This document shows positions 1 through 9,842 of a stretch of DNA of 64,000 nt, piece after piece. Source of the DNA: Gautieria morchelliformis (Eukaryota > Basidiomycota > Agaricomycetes > Gomphales > Gomphaceae); assembly GCA_015179125.1 (NCBI GenBank), contig WHVA01000258.1, positions 62,001 through 126,000 on the forward strand. The letters are read 5' to 3'. Under the pieces are notes generated by a model. It worked only from the letters and a program-made list of their open reading frames with translations. It searched no databases and was not told where the DNA came from. The translations under genes were made by a program, and so were the position numbers. Within the stretch, counting starts at the first letter, position 1, and each line of letters opens with the position of its first letter.

Positions 1-679
1 GAGCGCAGGGAGGGCAGGGAATCGCGGCAAACATCGGAGAGGCGGATGAGCATAGTTATATATAATGCACCCAATCATTAACGTCAGTCAGGAACGAGCC
101 CCCCCCCGCCCGCCCCCCCACCACTAACGTCTGTCAGTGCAAAGTGACATAATGGCATGCGTACTTACTGCAGAAAGTTAATGCACAGCCATAGGACACT
201 TGCAAGGAAATCGGGCAGGTTTTTCTGTGGTGGAGAACGGGGTGTATCTGATTCATAAAAACAAAGTTACAATCTGGATTGGAATTCAAGGCAAGACTGA
301 CAGTCAGGAAGTGTGATTTGACAAGGAGCATTGACAAAGGAACCCATGCACACGATCATAGACAAAAACCCAATCGGATTCGCCACGGTCAATATCCATT
401 ACATCCATAGAAACGTATAAAGTGGACTTCTTCTAAGGGCTCATGATAAAGCTACATAAGTCAAGGGCGACCTCAAGGCCAGGAACGTTCAGAGGATAAC
501 CACGTTGAAGGATGGAGAGGAGGGATGAGATTGATCGCTTGCGAGGAAAGGGGGCCGTGGTTAAAGCTAGTACAGGATGTAATATACAACGTGATCGACA
601 AAGAAGACACCGGCTGAGAAGAAGACAGAAAGGACAAGTTAAGACACCATTAAGCTTTTGCAAGAACAAAAAGGACTCT

Positions 680-1318
680 TCAAGGTGTAAGGACGGCACT
701 TCGCTTACCACTTCTTGTGGTGAGATTGCAAGGGTCAACCTGGGAGCACCCTTCGGGAGACGAAAGGCCACTGTGAGAATGGTCACGCAAAGTAGGTGAA
801 GAGGAACAGCGGCCCTTGGAAGAGCGCGCATGGTCTGGGGCATGATCGTCTTCCATTTCAGCAAGGGGGGCAGTAAATTTCCTGGGGTGTTGACGCAGTC
901 GCCCCTCTGGGATGACTGCCGAGATTCTGCCACGACTGGACAACCATTGCGCCAAAGTGGCCAATCCTGCATTCATCGCGACTTTGTCCACAACCACACT
1001 AAAATTACCTTCACCATTCACTTCCTTCAAGGCGCCATAGATGTAAATTGCTGTGTTAACATTGGGGGTAGGGGTGCAACTCCAATGAACGGAGTTGCCA
1101 TCATACAATGCCCTCCTCGTAGTCATCACTAGAAGGATCTCCCGATAAGGGGTTAGTGATACAGCGTCCATCAAGATTCTGCTCGACGATGCCACGTACA
1201 CGTGTCCGTGTCCCACCACATGGGCAATCATGTTGTCACAGAGGAGCTTCTCGCCCGGAGGGGTATACAAGTGTATTTCCATAGGAAGTAAAGTGGCCAC
1301 CAAGGTCTCCAACACCAT
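680..1318 (-). CDS. Hypothetical protein, 212 aa
   Basis: An open frame of 212 codons on the minus strand. I do not recognise the family with certainty. The N-terminal two thirds is hydrophobic with beta-like patterning, and a PNVNTAIYIYGALKEV stretch near residues 84-99 resembles anonymous mushroom proteins that I remember only loosely. The C-terminal 60 residues are low complexity and rich in Ser, Arg and His, and are probably not real coding sequence. No intron or promoter signal settles its limits. The rest of 1-1538 holds nothing I can identify apart from G/C homopolymer runs at about 101-121. Confidence 0.3.
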   Translation of the reverse strand: MVLETLVATLLPMEIHLYTPPGEKLLCDNMIAHVVGHGHVYVASSSRILMDAVSLTPYREILLVMTTRRALYDGNSVHWSCTPTPNVNTAIYIYGALKEVNGEGNFSVVVDKVAMNAGLATLAQWLSSRGRISAVIPEGRLRQHPRKFTAPLAEMEDDHAPDHARSSKGRCSSSPTLRDHSHSGLSSPEGCSQVDPCNLTTRSGKRSAVLTP

Positions 1319-1538
1319 ATCATAAAAGGATTAATACATGGGCGGCGTCATTTGATGATGTCCTCCGCAAAGACAAAGGTTGGCCATCAAGGTAACGGCA
1401 GACATTGTGAACAAGTAAAGACGAAGGGAAGATGCGGCATCCCTATTTTTTCGAGAACAAACCCCAAGAAAGGACACGTACTAGTAAGACAGGGGCATGA
1501 GGGATCCTAAACAAAATCCACATAACTGGGAAAGCACT

Positions 1539-2280
1539 AGGGGCTTTCAGTCCCAAGCTAAGAAGCAGCTTGTTCGACCAGCCGGGGTCACTGGTCGAAG
1601 AAGCTGCTTGTGGAAGTAGAGGGGTAGTTCAAGCGTTCCATGTGGATGGTACAAGCTGCTTACCAATCGCCCTCTGCCGGCTTTGCCACAAGTGTACCTG
1701 TCACGCAGATAAATTTGGACAGTACAGATCAAAGTGCGACAAATAATGTGCACACATCAATATAGCATAATATGCAAAAGAAATTGTCTTACCTCCTTTT
1801 GATCCTTCTTCCCAAACAGAACCTTGAAGTTTTCTGGCTTCGACAGTTTGGTGCAGTTCCCATATCTTCGCATTCTTGTTTGCGCTCCATGGCAAGCTTG
1901 TAGGGATACCATTCGCTTCGTCGTTCTTCCTTTTTTTAGCAGCACCTTCATGTGGGGTGCCCGGGTTGGCATGCTTCCGTGGCATCTTCATTCGAATTTC
2001 GTGTACTGTACAATTTCATGTACTGTACAATTTCGTGTATAGTAATGTTAGCGTGTGATGACACGACGCGCTTGTCACCTTAGTCACAGTTTGCACTTAC
2101 AAAGGCTGTTGTGGGTGGGTGCAGGTGGCGTGACGGATGTGCTGGCTGCCGAATGCCGAACAAGCAGCTTTGGGCGCTTGCGACCAGCAGCAGCCGCTGC
2201 TAGAAGCTACGGGGCAGCTTTTCCAACAAGCAGCTTCTAGCAGCCAGAAGCTGCTTCTCACCTCGGGACTGAAAGCCCCT
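1539..2280. mobile_element. Non-autonomous inverted-repeat DNA transposon, long copy
   Basis: The ends are perfect inverted repeats, AGGGGCTTTCAGTCCC and its complement, extended by imperfect AGAAGCTGCTT-type subterminal repeats. The element is flanked on both sides by the 3-base duplication ACT (1536-1538 and 2281-2283). A second copy at 12475-12864 has the same ends and the same internal blocks, for example the segment ending CGCCCTCTGCCGGCTT. This copy is 742 bases and holds about 350 bases missing from the short one. Those bases include a minus-strand frame (1701-1991) with a basic start that could be a transposase scrap, but no catalytic motif is visible. The 3-base duplication suggests the PIF/Harbinger group; this is inference. 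Confidence 0.8.
1997..2047. repeat. 17-base tandem repeat, three units
   Basis: Three adjacent 17-base units of the form TTTCRTGTACTGTACAA, the last one diverged. The core TGTACTGTACA is itself close to palindromic. It lies inside the long inverted-repeat transposon copy. Confidence 0.75.
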
Positions 2281-2561
2281 ACTGAATCCCAGTGAAAAGT
2301 GCCTCTGGTGAGATCTGGTGCCAGCTGGCTCAGAGTGTGAGATCTGGTGGGATCGGGAAATGCAGATACCAAATTATTTTAGTAAGCGTGCAATTCTTGA
2401 AACTCAGAATACTTTTCCCAAACCAGCGAGAATTGTGAAAACATCGAAGAAACTCCAGGAAAAAGTTCCATGAATCTGAGAATTTCAGAAAGACCCTGCC
2501 GCTGGAATTTTGTCCACAGACCAGTCCATAGACACACCCATGGACCCACTAACCCTATGAC
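2281..2561. other. Repeat fragments, no gene
   Basis: No gene is visible. The first 80 bases resemble the reverse complement of about 6060-6208 (CCCAGTGAAAA followed by CTCTGGT and AGATCTGGTG-like blocks). Bases 2513-2556 (GTCCACAGACC, CCATGGACCC, CTAACCCTA) resemble the reverse complement of 4953-5020. These look like eroded ends of small repeats. Confidence 0.45.
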
Positions 2562-3050
2562 TGTCAGGGGACACCCTGTTTTCCATTTTCAGTTCCGACA
2601 CCACACCCAGTTCCGACTCCATTTCCGACTCCACTTCCAATTCCAATTCCATCTCCGCCTCCACTTTTGGAAATGATTCCGCTTCTGGGAGAACTTCCAC
2701 CAGTTCTGTTCGCCTTTCCAGTTCCACTCCAATTTCCGACTTCCACTCTCGGAACAGTGTCGGAAATCAAGTGACTCGCGTAATAGGTGGCATCAAGGGC
2801 GATCAAGGGTCAGGAAGGTCAGGAGGGTGCAGGGTTGATGGCGGGTGCCAAGTGTTGTCCCTGGCTACGCAGCGTAGTATAATACGGGCTCGCTGACATT
2901 GGGGGTCCTTAGACTTTTCTCTTTGGATTTCCCCTTGTCAGGTGAGAATCCCCTCTCTTGTATACTCTGTTTATTTATACAGACTTTGGATTTCCCCTTG
3001 TCAGTTGTGTGGTAGTGTGATCTCCACAACCAGCCAGGGTTGCCCTTACA
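2562..3050 (+). mobile_element. Solo LTR of the 55901-62055 Gypsy family
   Basis: A 489-base LTR beginning TGTCAGGGGACACC and ending GGGTTGCCCTTACA, flanked by the perfect 5-base duplication ATGAC (2557-2561 and 3051-3055). The same LTR occurs at 32046-32553 (solo) and as the pair 55901-56390 and 61567-62055. The first third is a TTCCG/TTCCA-rich degenerate repeat. A 21-base block, CTTTGGATTTCCCCTTGTCAG without its first base, occurs twice in the second half. It is a fossil of a past insertion followed by LTR-LTR recombination. Confidence 0.93.
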
Positions 3051-6000
3051 ATGACGCCCTCAAACTACCATAGTACCCACTAGGAGGCATGGTTGCCCAC
3101 AGCACCCACAATGATTATGTGATGTGATATTTCCTAATATAGTATAACTAATACAGTAGTAGTAGAAAAACACAAATGGTGCTACAGGGCATATACAGGT
3201 TGATGCTGCTGTTATACCTTGTGTTCTAGGAAAGGACACACAGTTGTCTGCAAGTGCTAGTGATCCACTGCCCGTGCCGAATCACAGCAAGACTGTACTG
3301 TGTTCAGCACGTACACGTGCACGGACCTGAGAACGATATTCCTTTTACTGTCAAGACCCCAACAAGTAGAAACTTTAGGGAAGCTTATCAAAGGTTGGTT
3401 GTCAATATTCTCTCAGCTGCATTACAGTAATACTGATAAATTATGGAAAAATCTATGCATATATATCAACCCTGCTGTTATCAAGTACATCTCGACCATC
3501 CCCTACCAGTGGAAAAGTCTTCAGCACCCCCGAGGACGCTGCGTTGAACGTTGATCTACAGATGTGTGGTTGAGGCCGACTTGTGTGTGTTTCATTGTAG
3601 GGATGATGCGGCCACATCTGTGAAATGCATTGGTTAGCACTGCCCGCTCCACATCCAAAAAATAAAATAAAATAAAAGCAAAGCGACACTGGAAAAACCC
3701 AAACACACCCAGGAGCCAGGCAACAAAAGTGCGATGCACGTGCGTCATTCCTTCACCTCAGGCCTGGACCCACACACCTGAGCCTATGCTCACGGAAACG
3801 CCTGAGCCGAAACAACTCTTCCCTCTCCTTGGACAGATACCAGCATAATGCTTGACCATCCATGCCCGACCCAAACGGGACGGGGAGTTGTCTGAATCGC
3901 GTATTGTCACAAGTCACAAGTCCATCTGGACATGTGCATGTTCATGCAGGTTGCAGGTCTATCCGGAGATGACATGTTGTCCCAAACATCTCCATCGTCA
4001 GAAAGAAAAAGAAAAAGGAGAGACAGGTTACGTGGGATGGGCACAAAACACAAACTTGAACACGAACGAGGTGAGGTTGTGCCCCGCGTCCCGCGCCCGT
4101 TGTGCTGTGCTGTTTGTTTGTCGACAATTATGTTTTGTTTTTGTCCTGTTTCGTGCTCCATGCTCCATCCTCGTGGCCGACTTATATAGAAGACACTTCG
4201 GCTTAAATATTGCCATCACCCACCCACTGCTTACACCCGCAGCACTCTTGAGCTATGTCGTCCGTCTTGAGGCAGCCGGAGCTGAGATGCCGATCCTTCT
4301 ACCTATGACAAGTTGGATGAGCGAACTATGGTGTTATCCCTGTTTTCCTTGTTTTCCACGAGGACGCGTCCGACAAGGAATCCGGTGTCATCCAGCAGAC
4401 GCCACCGCACCATACATGCCCTGGGCCATCCACCACATGCATGCGCTTCAGCCTGAGCCCTCCATCTACGCCGCATACGGAGGTTGCGAACGCCGTGACA
4501 TTGTGTCTTCTGTGGTGTATGGTGATATACACGGGTTGCAATCAGGAGACAGAGGGGACAGACGGGCAGAAGACGGGCGCTGTCGTGTGTTGACCCCAGG
4601 TGACAACGAGGTCGTTAGAGGATTCAACGACAGTGCTGACTGTAAAGATGTGACATGAGACCATGAGCTGTACCCATAGCATGAAGACCTGATTGGCTGC
4701 AACGGCAGGAACAGAGATGATGATGGCAGATGTGTGAACGGGGACTTGAGGCCTGAGGAACAAGGCCATGATGTAATCCACGACAGTCTTTGCACATGAC
4801 GCGACGTATCCATAGAGAGCTCTAGTAGGGCAGCAAAGAGCGTGAATACCCCGACAGTACCATACCCACCCGTAGCGTGAGGTCGTCATGGTGAGCATTG
4901 TTGGCGGCTAGCAACGCCCACAATATTTGGTGCTACTGTATGACTAATATTAGGGTTAGGCGGTCCACAGACGGGTCCATGGACCGGTCTACAGACATGT
5001 CCGTGGACATTCTTCTTGCGGCCAGGTTGCTCTCGAGAATTTGACAGGTAGATATTTCATTGAAGTTGCAAATTGAAATACGCCTAGCTAGTCATTTCGA
5101 GCCCAGCCGGCGTATATAGTTCGCGCGTCGAAGTTTTGTTTTCATTTCCCCCTTCTTTCCACGTCACCCACCACCATGCCATCGCTAGTTCACTACACGC
5201 AAAGTCGCCGCCCTGTTGTCATCGTCGTTGAGTCTAGTACACTCTGATCTCATGTATCACTACACTCCTGACCATGTATCTCCTCAGCAGCCTCTGCGTG
5301 CTTGCTCGATAGCGTAGCTCTCTGGCTCCACAGTCGCGTGACTCACTTCATGTTATGCAGCTGCATGATCCTGAGATCGTGCCATCAGCAGCTGTAGTGC
5401 TCAGGGGCCTCCGCTGTGCGCTCCCGCTCCGCCGTCTCTCTTCTCTGTCTCGCATGCAATATCCTAGCTGTTGGTCCCTGCTTTCTTGCTTCTGGCGCAT
5501 GTCTTGTCCTCTGCACTAGTCTCAGAATGAGCATCACTTGGCCCCCGCGCGTGCTCCATGCTAAACGCGAAATGTCCCTCAGCCAGCAGCAAATGTCTGA
5601 ATGCGAGGTTGACGTTCACTGTGGTGGTCAGCAGTAATACCCAGGTATGCCGCGTTGGATGGTGAGCAGCTGTGCATCTATAGCATCTCCTGTCCATTGT
5701 TACTCACGCTCTATGCCTCCGCTGCAGATTCGTGTGCGATGAGTCACTAGTCATCAGGCGCATTGCATTGCGTACGTGTGTGTGGTGCATTAAAAGGGTG
5801 CATATATACATATTATACTGACGTTTTCCCTTGCCTTTCCCACCTCCTTTCCATGCCTCTGTTTCTCCTGGATTTCAGTTCGGATTTGTTGCAGCGGGAC
5901 TTGGCGATGCACGGATATGGGATAGCGGTAGGCCATAGGTAGCTTAGCTACTAGTTGACCTTTCTAGTCCAATGTATCTATTATGAAAATATATTATATT

Positions 6001-6867
6001 TTCAACTATTAAATTGTGACCAGATTCAGCCATATACTGGACTATGGTGCGCCAGATCTGGCCAGTTCTCGAAGCAAATCTGCCAATTTGCCCGATGGCA
6101 TAGTCTCAATTATCTGGCCATGTCCAGTGGGTGCGGGGAGCCATTTGGCTGCCATATCTCACCATATCTGACCAGAGTCTGTTTTCACTGGGACTGAATG
6201 CACCCTAAAGGACGGTGTTATCTGACTATACACGGACAGAAACATAGCACCATTTTGAGACAGGGCTGGTAAGGAAAAAGAAAGAAAGAACTTTAAAAAA
6301 AAGTACGGACAAATCCAGAAAATCACCTATGTCTCACATCCCCCTGCGATGTGGGACAACGAATAACAAATGAAATACACACCAAGCGAGGCAGGGAAGG
6401 GCAGAAAAGGACCTGCCTCCCAATGCGGTGGTAAATAGGTCCAGTCCAAACAGGCAGAAGGACGGAAAGGGGACGGGAGGTGACGACGGATAGGAAAGGT
6501 AGGAAAGGAATTGGCACTCCGTGCATCTCCCCCCTGCCGCCTGCAACACGAAGAAACCCAGGCCACCTTAAAAGGAGAGGCGAGTACGGAACAACCGGGT
6601 AGAAAAGGGCATCGAATGAAATGAATACAAATTCCTCCGCATAACCATAAGCACGGCCATTTCCCTTCGTGTAGAACCCTCCCTCTCCTTCGGAGAGAGT
6701 CGGGGATACACCGCTAAGGGCCCTGCCGGTGCAGCCGGCTTTCTAGTAAAATATGACGTAACCACACATGCGGCCGGACCTATCCAAGCCCCCGGCCCAA
6801 CTGCGTCAAAGACAACACCTCAAAATTTGCTCCTGTTCATTTGCTTCGATAAATCTCACTAAACGTT
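3051..6867. other. 3.8 kb without a recognisable gene
   Basis: Several open frames exist, the largest 3852-4658 on the plus strand, but their translations show no domain and no exon pattern that I trust. A TATA-like box near 5111 followed by a pyrimidine tract and an ATG at 5176 could be a promoter, yet the frame stops after 19 codons. A repeat fragment with GTCCACAGAC and GGTCCATGGACC blocks lies at 4953-5020, and another with CACTGGGACTGAATGCACCC lies near 6187-6208. A purine-rich patch covers 6268-6305. I see nothing else. Confidence 0.5.
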
Positions 6868-7695
6868 ATGTCTGTTTGTCCGCCTTATGCGCCGTTCTTC
6901 GGATTTGCAGGCGTCACTTCTGCTGTGAGCGTTGTTTCTGTAATTGTTGTGCTCTCGCAATGCGGCTCAATTAACACCTTGTCTTGGCCAGATGGTATTT
7001 AGCAGTAAGAGGCTTGACACACTGCTTCCAGGAATTCTCTAATCAGAACTTCAATTACAGCTGTGGGAGCCTCGTATGGCACGTCAAAAGCTGGGATCGG
7101 CATTGCAGGCCTGGGGCAATTCAAGCCAGATTTGATCATGAAGGTGCATATTTTCGCAGATAATCAATCGTTTGAGGTTAATTGGGTGTATATGGTGGAA
7201 TACAGAGTCTCATCCCTGTGGTCATGTCTGGTATCATCGCTGTTTACGGTCTGGTGGTCTCAGTTCTAATCGCAGGTGGCCGTAAGTGCTTTGGTGCATG
7301 ACTGGAATTGTCTGTGTTGATATCTTTGTAGTTGATCCTCGAAATGACTACTCTTTATATGCTGGATTTATTCATCTAGCTGCCGGGTTGGCATGTGGGA
7401 TAACTGGCTTGGCAGCGGGATATGCCATCGGGATTGTTGGTGACTCAGTGAGTACTGATTTCTACACTGTGTATGGCGGATACATGATAGATGTCCGCAG
7501 TGCGTACGAGCATACGTCAACGAATCAAAAGTCTTCGTGGCCATGGTGCTTATCTTGATCTTCGCTGAGGTTCTGGGTCTATACGGGTCCGTTTCCTGCA
7601 TGCTAGATAATTCTGACATCTTATGGTGTTTCCATAGACTCATCGTGGCTTTGATATTGAACACACATACGACCGATGTGGTTCCATGCTTATAG
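6868..7695 (+). CDS. VMA11: V-type ATPase proteolipid subunit c' (Vma11-like)
   Basis: This is a proton-carrying proteolipid of the V-ATPase Vo ring, which acidifies vacuoles and Golgi. Seven exons can be placed: 6868-6924, 6992-7004, 7061-7143, 7206-7281, 7332-7447, 7501-7586 and 7638-7695, with introns of 50-67 bases. The product has four hydrophobic helices in the c/c' order: an N-terminal [12 protein letters not shown], then [48 protein letters not shown] and finally [14 protein letters not shown]. The Glu in LIFAEVLG is the proton-binding carboxylate of helix 4. GYAIGIVGD and [14 protein letters not shown] favour c' (Vma11), which is fungus-specific, over c (Vma3); I am fairly but not fully sure of that choice. 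Exon 2 is only 13 bases, yet it is needed to give the expected helix 1 sequence. The tail (HTTDVVPCL) is longer than usual. Confidence 0.9.
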
Positions 7696-7868
7696 TGATA
7701 TTTCTTGCAATTTCTTGCAGATGGAGAGAGGATGGCATACTGTATAACGTTACTGCAAGGTGGCTTGCATACCCTTAGTCTAATACACCGACAATACATA
7801 CCCGAGTCAGACGACGAGTCAAGAACGCTTGCGAATGCTTGCTGCCTCGTATACTGACACAAGGCAGC

Positions 7869-8644
7869 TTAATCTCGGACATTGCCAGGGGATGAGCTCG
7901 AAGGTCTACGGCGTTTTCTTTTGGACAGTGAGCGGGATGACTCCGAACCTGAGCCAGATGAATCCGAATCCGAGGCAGATGAGTCCGAGTCTGAACTCGA
8001 GGAGCTAGACCCAGACGATGAAGAATCTGAATCGGAACTCGATGAAGACCTTGACGAGATCAGACGGTGTGCAAAGTAGCCTTAAACAACTTCAAAATAC
8101 CTTCGAGCCTTCTTGTTCGGTCTGGCCTCTTTGCCCAGCTTCTTGGCCCGTTGTCGTTCCTTGTCCTCTAAAATCTTATTCGCCGTCCCCGTTCTGTCGA
8201 GCAGGGCAGCTCAGTAACAAGATGTTTTTCATGAAATACGATAGACCTACTTAGTTTTAAATTCGTCTGGCAGATCTACGCTAGGTTTACCCTCCTTCTT
8301 GAGCTTGGCTAAGACGCCCGGCTTTTCAAGCTGTTCAGTTCGTGATGGTCGTGATACGTATGGCCTACTGGACTTGCACTCATACGTAAAGTGACCTAGA
8401 TTGCTGATTAGAGGACGATAAGAGCAGCTCTTAATGCAAACGCACCTTTGCCGAGGCATTTCTGGCAAACGGTACTGGAAGTCGCTGGAGGATTATTGAA
8501 ACCTGGCTGGACGTCAGCGTTTGTGTTTGGTACTAGAGATGAAACAGATATACCTCTTCTGTAATAGATCGGACAACTGTAGTAAGTCTCTCATCAATAA
8601 AGAAAGCACGAACAACAATACCTATGTGGCGCAAACTTGGACAT
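7869..8644 (-). CDS. ZCCHC10-like zinc-knuckle protein
   Basis: Five exons (8644-8622, 8558-8446, 8395-8251, 8193-8101, 8049-7869) give a 184-residue protein in one continuous frame. Residues near 45-60 form a CX2CX4HX4C zinc knuckle (CQKCLGKGHFTYEC), split by an intron in its GKG. It is followed by RPYVSRPSRTEQL, the hallmark of the ZCCHC10 family, then a Lys/Arg-rich segment and a Ser/Asp repeat tail of about 40 residues. Members are nuclear and thought to act in RNA or chromatin work; the precise role is unknown. An acidic open frame on the opposite strand (7882-8079) is only the complement of the Ser/Asp tail. The ATG lies 36 bases from the ATG of the divergent uL6m gene. Confidence 0.85.
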
Positions 8645-8680
8645 ACTGTAACTTGCGGACTTTGAATTGAACCTTGCCAA
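8645..8680. promoter_or_regulatory. 36-base divergent inter-ATG region
   Basis: Only 36 bases separate the start codons of the ZCCHC10-like gene (minus) and the uL6m gene (plus). Either their promoters overlap each other's coding exons or one of the two starts lies further inside. No TATA box is present. Confidence 0.5.
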
Positions 8681-9522
8681 ATGTGCTCGGCAACCCTTCG
8701 AATACGAGCTTTTCCTGTACACGCTCGCCCGTTCTCCACATCCCTAATAGCTCGTGCGGGACATCCATGTTACATAGGACGGGCTCCAGTACCATATCCT
8801 CCATCTGTTACCTTGGTCCAATCATCTACGGCCCTCCGAGTTAGTGGGCCACTGGGCATAACCAGTGTACCTCTGGAGCCATATATGACACTGTCGTTCA
8901 CCACTCAAATGGCCAGTTCACCCCACGATACATCTCAATGCAAAGGAAAGAGTAAACAAGTCGAGCAAGTACCTTCCATCTCGATTTCCGTTGCAGAGCC
9001 ACATGCGCGAAAGCAACGCTCCATGTGGGGACTTACACGAACGCTCATCGCCAATGCTATTACTGGGATGACAGAGGGTTTTACTGTGCCGCTGCACCTA
9101 GTCGGTGTTGGTTACCGTGCTGCTCTGGAGCCAGACCCACGCCCGACTGCCATCATCGCGAAGGAGGGTGGAGGTACCAGCGGGCAGGGTCCTTCCATGC
9201 GTTTAAACATGAAGTTGGGGTATTCTCATTCGGTACTGGTGCCTATTCCACCATATATCAAAGCCGAAGTCCCCATCCCTACGAGGATCATGCTTAGTTG
9301 TAATGACAAGCAGAAGTTGGGGTTGTTTGCAGCCAAGGTGCGCAATTGGAGGAAGCCAGAGCCATATAAAGGGAAGGTATGTCATCCCGTTTCTTGTTGG
9401 TTTTGGGTGCCCGCTTGCGGTAAAGTCATCTCATTCAACCCTAATGCTAAATGTACATTCTCATCCAGGGAATATTCGTTGGTCAGGAGACCGTCAGAAT
9501 CAAATCCGTCAAGAAGAAGTAA
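8681..9522 (+). CDS. MRPL6: Mitochondrial large-subunit ribosomal protein uL6m
   Basis: Two exons (8681-9376 and 9469-9522) encode 249 residues. The start MCSATLRIRAFPVHARPFS is Arg-rich without acidic residues, as expected of a mitochondrial targeting sequence. The body holds the two L6 repeats: GPLGITSVPLEPYMTLSF early, and HLVGVGYRAALE, KLGYSHSVLVPIP, IMLSCNDKQKLGLFAAKVR and RKPEPYKGKG late. The last block is the classic L6 signature and is split by the intron, whose second exon adds GIFVGQETVRIKSVKKK. The protein would sit near the sarcin-ricin loop of the mitochondrial large subunit. The start is supported by the presequence. Confidence 0.92.
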
Positions 9523-9842
9523 GCTACAAATAAAAATTGTGCCCGACCGCAGCTGCAATGCCTGGCTGTTCATCGCACTTTCGCCTCGAGGTTGGACGTG
9601 ATGATGCACCCATTAATACTTTCTTAAACATCAACCTACATACCAACATTGAGGAGTGGACGAGTCCTAGACCTAGTTGTTGTCTAGATATATGTGTAGT
9701 ATGAAAATGAAAGCCTTCGTCGATTTAGTCACTTGCTAAGGTAATTAAATTCAGTTACAGGTCGTCATTGGTACCGGACGTATCTAGTGGTCATCCTCTA
9801 ATCTAGGGAGAGCAATTGTAGACCGATGTAGTTTCATTCGCG

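Noticed and set aside
1535-1550. CACTA-type transposon end
   Set aside because: CACTA occurs only because the ACT target duplication follows a C; the other end lacks the matching TAGTG.
3852-4658. 268-codon plus-strand frame
   Set aside because: Biased composition, no domain, and several equally long overlapping frames on the other strand; not supportable as a gene.
7882-8079. Acidic plus-strand frame rich in Asp, Glu and Ser
   Set aside because: It mirrors the Ser/Asp repeat tail of the ZCCHC10-like gene on the minus strand.
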